A stretch of DNA of 16,838 nucleotides from Phoronis ovalis (lineage: Eukaryota; Phoronida; Phoronidae), in contig JAOXYB010071612.1 of the NCBI GenBank assembly GCA_028565635.1, positions 1 through 16,838 of the forward strand, in the 5' to 3' direction. Positions 10,601 through 14,068 of the stretch are shown one piece after another. The position numbers and the translations under genes are program-made. Position 1 is the first letter of the stretch; each line of letters opens with the position of its first letter. Below the pieces are notes generated by a model. It had not been told where the DNA came from, ran no database searches, and saw only the letters and a program-made list of their open reading frames with translations.

Positions 10601-12840
10601 AGAAATATTCTGCTTTCCTCCAATGAATAGAAAATTTACTACAATACAGAAACCTCACAATTTAAAAAGCATGGACAAGTTTAATATTCTATCTTGTTCA
10701 CAAGATGCAGTTTGGGCAGGGACTGCAGGGAATGAGGTTTACATTAGAACTGGTATGGGAGCTCACTGCCCATCAGGGGCAAATTGGGCAAAGTTAGATA
10801 TGGAACAGTTAGGTAAAAACTGTACTACAATCATAATTATTTGCCGCAACAATTTCGTTGTACCTTTTTTCGTCTTGCGTGTTCCTATTATAGTGGTGTA
10901 AACTCTAGAAAAAACAGCCACTGTAGTTTATCAGTGCTGATGAATGTGTAACGATGACACTGAAAGCTTCTTTCATAAGCTTAATGTTTTTCTTCTTCCA
11001 TAATAGTGCAGAGCTCTTAGGTAGAGTAATTTGCACTTGAGTGTGTATGTGCACATGTGCAAAAAATGTCAAATGTTGGTGCTTAAAAAACAAATTCCAA
11101 AACCATGTGTGCAATATATCCACTAACTATATTGGAACTTTTATAGCTGAATGAATATTTATGAAAATAATGACATCCAAGTAGTATTAGTAATACATGT
11201 TATATTTCTCAGTTTCCCTTTGTATTCTATGACTTTCTTGTATAAATTTCTACAACACTGCTCTACACATACCGTTGTATGCAGAAGTTCATATAACCCT
11301 ATACTGTTGCTAACATCTAGATATCTTCACATAATAATTCTGTCATAATCTTGATTCTAGGTGATGCTAAAATTGTGCACATATCATGTGGTCAGCAGAA
11401 TGTGTGGGCCGTTGATTCTAAAGGTTTTGTGTATCTCCGTATTGGAGTCAAGGCACCTTCATCACGGCTGTTAAATCAAGCCTGGGTACCTGTGGATGGC
11501 AAACCTCCTGGCTTGGGCAACTTATTCACAAAAGTGGTCACGAGTCCAAATGATTGGATGGTCAGTGTTCTTATTTTTTTAAGACATCAGAAAATGTTCC
11601 ATTGATACCTAATAATAAATCTAATGGCAATTGGAGATAGTGCTTTTGTACTATATTTAGTCTATGATTAAAAGAGATAACGTTATGGTTGTTGTCATAT
11701 GCATACGGACGGTTACTGAAACATCAGTTTTGCATACCGCAGATATGGGCCATTGACAGTAAAAAGAATGTCTATGTTCGAAATGGAGTTACAGAAAATA
11801 TGCCGATTGGAACTAAATGGATCCTAGTGCCAGGTATGTGTGTGATAATCAGTTAGTTAATGATTATATTGGAATGACAATAGACTATTTGCATGCACTT
11901 GGTGGCTACTAGTCTCAAACTATGAATGAATTATGTGAGTGTGGGAAGAACGGCGGGAATTTTTGGGTCCAGACAAGTGGTTCCACCAAATGCATGCAAA
12001 TAGACTGTGAACAATCTGGTATTAATCTTTATTTAAGACACAGTAACTAAATTTAACTAAAATGGTTGACCAAAATCAGGTTGTTTCACAAAATTGATAA
12101 CTTCCCTTAGTGTTTATATCTTATTGTTACATATCGTTATACATTGCAATTGATCTTGTCAAGTCTGGACTATTTGAAATTTGCTGTTGTACTCCAAGCA
12201 GTTCTCTACCTTTGTCTCAAGTGTCTAAACATTGATTCTTCTCAGGCACCACAGCCCAGCAGCTAACCATTAGTGATGATACAATATGGGCTTTGAGTCC
12301 AGCTGGTGAAATGCTCTGCAGATATGGCGTAAGTCATGCTAATGCAATTGGAGATTACTGGAAAAAGATTCCTGGCGTTTTTTCATTTATATCAGGTATG
12401 TGCAAGTAAGATATATCTTGATAATGAGTTGATTTATGATAAAAGTTGATGGTGTCAAAGTATGCTTTCTAAACCTAATGACATCAACAGCTAACTTGTG
12501 CAATGAAATAGTGTTTCCGGCATGATTTGGTTATGCTAGAAGTGGATACAAAATATTTGTTGCAAGGACTGTTTGTATAGAGAAGCGAGAAATCAACTAT
12601 TCCAAAAGCACACGGTTTTGGTGGTCTGAGTTATTTTGTTGTATGTGACTTGATCTTAACAGTTATATCACACTTGTCAGCATTAATAACAATGTTTTAA
12701 CTTTATTTGTAGTTTCTCACCAAAACAAGCTATGGGCTATTAGTACATCGGGTCAGTTGTATCAGCACCATGCCAAACATTTAATACATTCTGAGCACAC
12801 GGCATCTCCAGAAAGTGATAGTGGGTGGGAGGTGTTATGA
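1521..12840 (+). CDS. TECPR2: TECPR2 homologue, 15 coding exons, 5' end missing
   Basis: Gene-level entry. The exons are 1521-1649, 2073-2204, 2535-2695, 2993-3438, 3597-4430, 5505-6750, 7053-7280, 8390-8528, 9522-9720, 10141-10230, 10573-10812, 11361-11560, 11743-11833, 12246-12395 and 12713-12840. All junctions are GT-AG and keep phase, giving 1,470 residues plus stop. Residues ~1-300 are WD40-propeller sequence (NGMKLFSGDENG, LGNFGAC, TRPGFRVWQA). Residues ~300-865 are a polar Ser/Lys-rich linker. Residues ~870-1445 are TECPR blades of the form VWAVDSKGFVYLRIGV..W. The last residues are SDSGWEVL. Known for the family: TECPR2 binds LC3/GABARAP proteins through a C-terminal LIR, and supports autophagosome formation and ER exit sites; human loss causes a neurodegenerative disease. 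Human TECPR2 has about 1,411 residues, so this protein is longer, mostly through the linker. The initiator exon is not in the window. TECPR1 is excluded because it lacks this N-terminal WD region and LIR tail. Confidence 0.93.
2073..2204 (+). CDS. TECPR2: TECPR2 exon b (WD40 propeller)
   Basis: The exon has 44 codons, phase 0 to 0. It follows TTTCAATTTTTCAG and ends AAG|GTAAGT, a near-perfect donor. The peptide HKTKVSCLEFSNNGMKLFSG is the classic 'H...V..L.FS.DG..LFSGD..G' WD blade and is very close to the human segment containing NGMKLFSGD. The frame stays open 111 nt past the donor to 2315, which would add an unrelated tail if the intron were retained. I treat that as chance. Confidence 0.92.
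2535..2695 (+). CDS. TECPR2: TECPR2 exon c (WD40 propeller)
   Basis: The exon has 161 nt, starting in phase 0 and ending after two bases of a codon (TG|GTAAGT). The peptide includes EDYPVVQLSYNYFTLLVSTR, which aligns with the human stretch 'SSIVQLDYSQ..LLVST'. The split codon joins with the next exon as TGT (Cys). Confidence 0.9.
2993..3438 (+). CDS. TECPR2: TECPR2 exon d (WD40 propeller)
   Basis: The exon has 446 nt. The acceptor is TTTTTTTGTTCAG and the donor is CATG|GTAAGT, leaving phase 1. Reading across the junction gives C-LGNFGACYKEELCKSSD, followed by TVYTTRPGFRVWQANIEG. These are landmark TECPR2 motifs: human has 'GKFGACF' and 'LYASRPGLRLW.A...G'. Later pieces (LVTWSENVLYVLNPVD and IFILRMGVERRIIRVAV) are the last propeller blades. 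Confidence 0.93.
3597..4430 (+). CDS. TECPR2: TECPR2 exon e (disordered linker, Lys-rich patch)
   Basis: The exon has 834 nt, phase 1 to 1. It encodes about 278 residues with no globular pattern, rich in Ser, Lys, Glu and Asn. It ends with a dense basic run, KLKKGKKKRKPG, preceded by QREEVFQRITQEAYSDDIVF. Human TECPR2 has a corresponding 'RFNAISSEDFDQE' stretch followed by a poly-Lys patch in its linker, so the basic patch is conserved in position although the rest is not. Its role is not established; a nuclear-localisation-like or membrane-binding role would be speculation. Confidence 0.88.
4431..5504 (+). other. TECPR2: TECPR2 intron between exons e and f (1,074 nt)
   Basis: No coding sequence seen. 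It contains two copies of a TTTTATTAATAAAA palindrome-containing word (about 4512-4529 and 4830-4846) and a 21-nt perfect palindrome at 5407-5427. The middle part, about 4450-5300, includes moderately GC-rich patches such as AGAGGGCGCTAC and TATGCCCCCACACCC. These hint at an old mobile element, but I find no clear termini. Confidence 0.5.
5407..5427. repeat. 21-nt perfect palindrome in intron
   Basis: ATGTACTAGA (5407-5416), a single C, and then its exact reverse complement TCTAGTACAT (5418-5427). It lies 78 nt upstream of the exon f acceptor. Confidence 0.9.
5505..6750 (+). CDS. TECPR2: TECPR2 exon f (linker end and first TECPR repeats)
   Basis: The exon has 1,246 nt and is the largest. The acceptor is TTTTTGTATTGCAG and the donor is GCATG|GTAGGT. 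The first ~300 residues are Ser/Pro-rich linker with SP motifs (SRSP-like NRSPSPKD, SSSPKSS, GKSPKK) that look like proline-directed kinase sites. From about 6408 the sequence becomes structured: ISESWMSYATSGNLQSLALS, then KHVWYVDKSDNAYCSSL, LAVAPSGNIVWRL and YIAVDETSAW. These match human TECPR2 'ESWMGYSGPG...LSLVVSEKYIWCLD'. Confidence 0.93.
7053..7280 (+). CDS. TECPR2: TECPR2 exon g (TECPR repeats)
   Basis: The exon has 228 nt. It completes the Trp codon begun in exon f (TG|G), giving AW-YIKNNGDVMYQNQLSRDR. It then reads RVVWGVTQEQQLLVRKGVSQ..GGTGWEKLKL, a textbook TECPR blade with the VW, R.GV and GxxW positions. The donor is AG|GTAAGT, leaving phase 2. Confidence 0.93.
7281..8389 (+). other. 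TECPR2: TECPR2 intron between exons g and h (1,109 nt)
   Basis: An AT-rich intron. Its last ~340 nt hold the antisense open frame at 8056-8356, listed separately. The part from 7670 to 7930 has loosely repeated GAGTTTGATTTTGTTATAG-like words, but I see no element boundaries. Confidence 0.5.
8056..8356 (-). other. Antisense intronic open frame, 99 codons, unrecognised
   Basis: On the - strand an AG (AAAATGCAG|GATT) precedes a frame that stays open for 99 codons from 8356 to a TAA at 8058-8056. Its first in-frame ATG is at 8259. The peptide contains NPDRFGDDDYGRKSETTVLI, LHALVGATMMIGASTQMLIP and DGIVWVHVGINNGGS. This looks more protein-like (balanced Gly, Asp and hydrophobics) than the usual AT-rich intron translation. 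I do not recognise a family. It could be the terminal exon of a nested gene, a relic of an inserted gene or element, or chance. A frame of this length is not by itself improbable in 17 kb. Confidence 0.35.
8390..8528 (+). CDS. TECPR2: TECPR2 exon h (TECPR repeat)
   Basis: The exon has 139 nt, flanked by a long intron on each side. The acceptor is CTATTTTTAG and the donor is CAG|GTGAGG, leaving phase 0. The peptide DNTAWIMDVLGRIWCKTGVT..PEGQGSWWQV matches human 'QQTLWALDIHGNLWFRTGI..KPQGDDDHWWQV'. Confidence 0.92.
8529..9521 (+). other. TECPR2: TECPR2 intron between exons h and i (993 nt)
   Basis: AT-rich and without recognisable coding, RNA gene or repeat termini on either strand. Short open frames here, such as 8743-8955 on the - strand, have intron-like composition. 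Confidence 0.55.
9522..9720 (+). CDS. TECPR2: TECPR2 exon i (TECPR repeat)
   Basis: The exon has 199 nt, phase 0 to 1. The acceptor is GATATTTGTAG and the donor is TTAG|GTGAGT. Joined to exon h it reads WWQ-VSFSEYIMPDG, equivalent to human 'WWQVSITDYVVFD'. It then reads GGLLATGPQGVWICPD, the next blade. The blade core is more diverged here than in its neighbours. Confidence 0.9.
10141..10230 (+). CDS. TECPR2: TECPR2 exon j (TECPR region, 90 nt)
   Basis: A small symmetrical exon, phase 1 to 1, so skipping it would not break the frame. The acceptor is CTATTTTTTGCAG and the donor is CATG|GTACGT. The peptide GHRWEPASPIGLASSSKFSV corresponds to human 'GTYWNHVVPRGTASATKWAF'. Confidence 0.87.
10573..10812 (+). 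CDS. TECPR2: TECPR2 exon k (TECPR repeats)
   Basis: The exon has 240 nt, phase 1 to 1. The acceptor is CAATTGTTTTAG and the donor is TTAG|GTAAAA. It carries GMVWAMQPNGEIFCF, then CSQDAVWAGTAGNEVYIRTG and HCPSGANWAKLDMEQLG. The last matches human 'SCPTGMHWTRLDLSQLG' closely. Confidence 0.94.
11361..11560 (+). CDS. TECPR2: TECPR2 exon l (TECPR repeat)
   Basis: The exon has 200 nt, phase 1 to 0. The acceptor is CTTGATTCTAG. The donor is GATG|GTCAGT, using a less common +3 C. The peptide HISCGQQNVWAVDSKGFVYL..RIGV aligns with human 'LACGNQHIWACDSRGGVYFRVG', and its end TSPNDWM with human 'SSPNDQM'. Confidence 0.94.
11743..11833 (+). CDS. TECPR2: TECPR2 exon m (TECPR repeat)
   Basis: The exon has 91 nt, phase 0 to 1. 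The acceptor is GCATACCGCAG and the donor is CCAG|GTATGT. The peptide IWAIDSKKNVYVRNGVTENM, then PIGTKWILVPG, aligns directly with human 'LWVLDSRWNVHVRTGITEEMPVGTAW'. It is one of the most conserved stretches in the gene. Confidence 0.95.
11883..12005. mobile_element. MITE-like element, 23-bp imperfect terminal inverted repeats
   Basis: The left arm at 11883-11905 (GACTATTTGCATGC...TTGGTGG) matches the reverse complement of 11983-12005 (CCACCAAATGCATGCAAATAGAC) at 21 of 23 positions, with 77 bp between them. It sits in the intron between exons m and n. Both arms contain the ATTTGCAT octamer. There is no coding capacity, so it would need a transposase elsewhere. I see no certain target-site duplication. 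Confidence 0.6.
12246..12395 (+). CDS. TECPR2: TECPR2 exon n (TECPR repeat)
   Basis: A symmetrical 150-nt exon, phase 1 to 1. The acceptor is TTGATTCTTCTCAG and the donor is TCAG|GTATGT. The peptide ISDDTIWALSPAGEMLCRYG, then GDYWKKIPG, matches human 'RYGVTDKNPAGDYWKKIPG'. Confidence 0.95.
12713..12840 (+). CDS. TECPR2: TECPR2 terminal exon n+1 with LIR motif and stop
   Basis: The exon has 128 nt including the TGA at 12838-12840. The acceptor is CTTTATTTGTAG. It encodes the final half blade VSHQNKLWAISTSGQLYQHH, then a short acidic tail SPESDSGWEVL. Human TECPR2 ends EDEWEVI. Both end in W-x-x-[L/I] after acidic residues, the LC3/GABARAP-interacting (LIR) pattern. Here the core Trp is four residues from the C-terminus. 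Confidence 0.94.
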
Positions 12841-13410
12841 ATGTAACCGCTGGGGAGCTTTTTAAAATTGCTGAAAATCATACAAGTAGACAGATCATAG
12901 ACAGTCGATTTGTGGTGAAATTCCTTAGCTTGTTAGAAATCCCAATTTTTTATAACTAAAGAATGTTTGAAAATCTACAGAAATAATTTTTTTGGGTTTG
13001 TGCTGTGCAATGAGTTATATATCACGTAGTTGAAAATTCATTTGTGCAAGCAGGACTTGTGTAATGTATTTTGTGAGAGAAGCTATATCATTACTACCAC
13101 ATTAACTCGTCGGTGCTTGGCTTTATCCCATTTTCCAGTTGTGCTAGTAAAACATGCCACAGTAACCAGCTGAAGAGCCACATAGTTATTTTACTAGATT
13201 TGTGGTCATTTTGGTGATTGCATTTAAAGGGCATTGACAAAAGTGATATATTACTATATATGTATTTCATTCTTGGGACTATTTTAACTGATTAAAAGTG
13301 CAATATAGTTTTGATGTAATTGATGCATAAAGTTTTGATTTTTCTCTTTTTGATGCCATTCCCTCAATTAAATCTTTATTATTAAATAAAGTTTGGGTAT
13401 TTTATCTAAC
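12841..13410 (+). other. TECPR2: TECPR2 3' UTR (approximate)
   Basis: AT-rich sequence after the TGA with no further open frame of interest. It runs to the poly(A) signal at 13385. The cleavage site is inferred to lie 10-30 nt past the signal and cannot be fixed from the sequence. Confidence 0.6.
13385..13390 (+). terminator. TECPR2 polyadenylation signal AATAAA
   Basis: Canonical AATAAA within ATTAAATAAAGTTTGGG, about 545 nt after the TECPR2 stop and followed by a T/G-rich stretch suitable as a downstream element. It is the best placed such hexamer on this strand between the two genes. Confidence 0.6.
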
Positions 13411-13467
13411 AGATTCTGCAAAAGTTTTATGCTGAAATAACTTTAAAGTACATGCATACAGAAATTC

Positions 13468-13473
13468 TTTATT
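13468..13473 (-). terminator. SRF polyadenylation signal AATAAA (- strand)
   Basis: TTTATT on the + strand, so AATAAA on the - strand, about 530 nt after the SRF stop at 14003. Several other T-rich positions exist in the region, so this is the likely but not the only candidate signal. Confidence 0.5.
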
Positions 13474-13881
13474 TAATAGATGTTTACAGTACAGTATTTA
13501 CAAGTTGGCTGAATTTTATTCGAGCACAATGTCGACATAATTCTATTAACAATATTATTTTTTAAAATAATTGTACAAGAGATTCCAAACTACACAAAAC
13601 AAGCACTAAAATTGCATTAAAATCCATTTACAAAATTAAAGTTATCTTTCAACAAATGCATGCTTGCCATGCACATAACAGTACCCTTAATTTACACCAC
13701 TCGTCTTGTATGCAGATATATTATACACATTCCAAAGTTATATAGGTCAGAAAACAGTTCAGTTGAAAACAGGAATTGTCTTCCATGAGGATCTATTAAA
13801 TAAGTGCCAATTACTGAAATATTCCTCAAAAATGGTCCCTTCTGGAATTAATTTACTTAATCTATAGAATGTTTTGTATAT

Positions 13882-13938
13882 TTTTCATGCAGGGCATTTC
13901 ATAAAACTTGCGGATTTATGAAATGCCCTGCATGAAAA
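13882..13938. repeat. Perfect 24-bp inverted repeat (hairpin)
   Basis: The left arm, 13882-13905, begins TTTTCATGCAGGGC and ends TTTCATAAA. The right arm, 13915-13938, is its exact reverse complement. The 9-nt spacer is ACTTGCGGA. The structure lies in the SRF 3' UTR, so the SRF transcript would carry a 24-bp stem. It could be a MITE relic, a regulatory hairpin, or a fold-back sequencing or assembly artefact. Confidence 0.9.
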
Positions 13939-14002
13939 GTTTGAGTAGAGTAAATATCTATGGCTTAAACAAATTTCAAGAAAACAAGTTCTAACATTAA
14001 TG

Positions 14003-14068
14003 TTATTTCTTCTGTCCCAAAGAATCTTGATTTGGGTCCGCTGATGCAGCTAGCATGGGTTGTAAAAC
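14003..14068 (-). CDS. SRF: SRF terminal exon with stop
   Basis: The exon has 66 nt, phase 0. The acceptor is AATTTTGTATTACAG. It encodes VLQPMLAASADPNQDSLGQK, K, then TAA. The frame joins exactly to the upstream exon. Similarity to the vertebrate C-terminus is weak, so this entry rests on splice signals and phase. Confidence 0.7.
   Translation of the reverse strand, partial: VLQPMLAASADPNQDSLGQKK

Larger units (their letters stand above)
9721..11360 (+). other. TECPR2: TECPR2 introns flanking exons j and k
   Basis: Three introns, 9721-10140, 10231-10572 and 10813-11360, separated by exons j and k. All are AT-rich with GT-AG ends, and I see nothing further in them. Confidence 0.55.
13440..14002 (-). 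other. SRF: SRF 3' UTR (approximate)
   Basis: AT-rich, non-coding sequence between the SRF stop codon and the proposed poly(A) signal. It contains the perfect inverted repeat at 13882-13938, listed separately. The right limit is the stop codon; the left limit is inferred from the signal. Confidence 0.5.

Noticed and set aside
13882-13938. Hairpin as a canonical microRNA precursor
   Set aside because: A 24-bp perfect stem with a 9-nt loop is too short for a typical animal pre-miRNA, which has about 30 paired positions with bulges.
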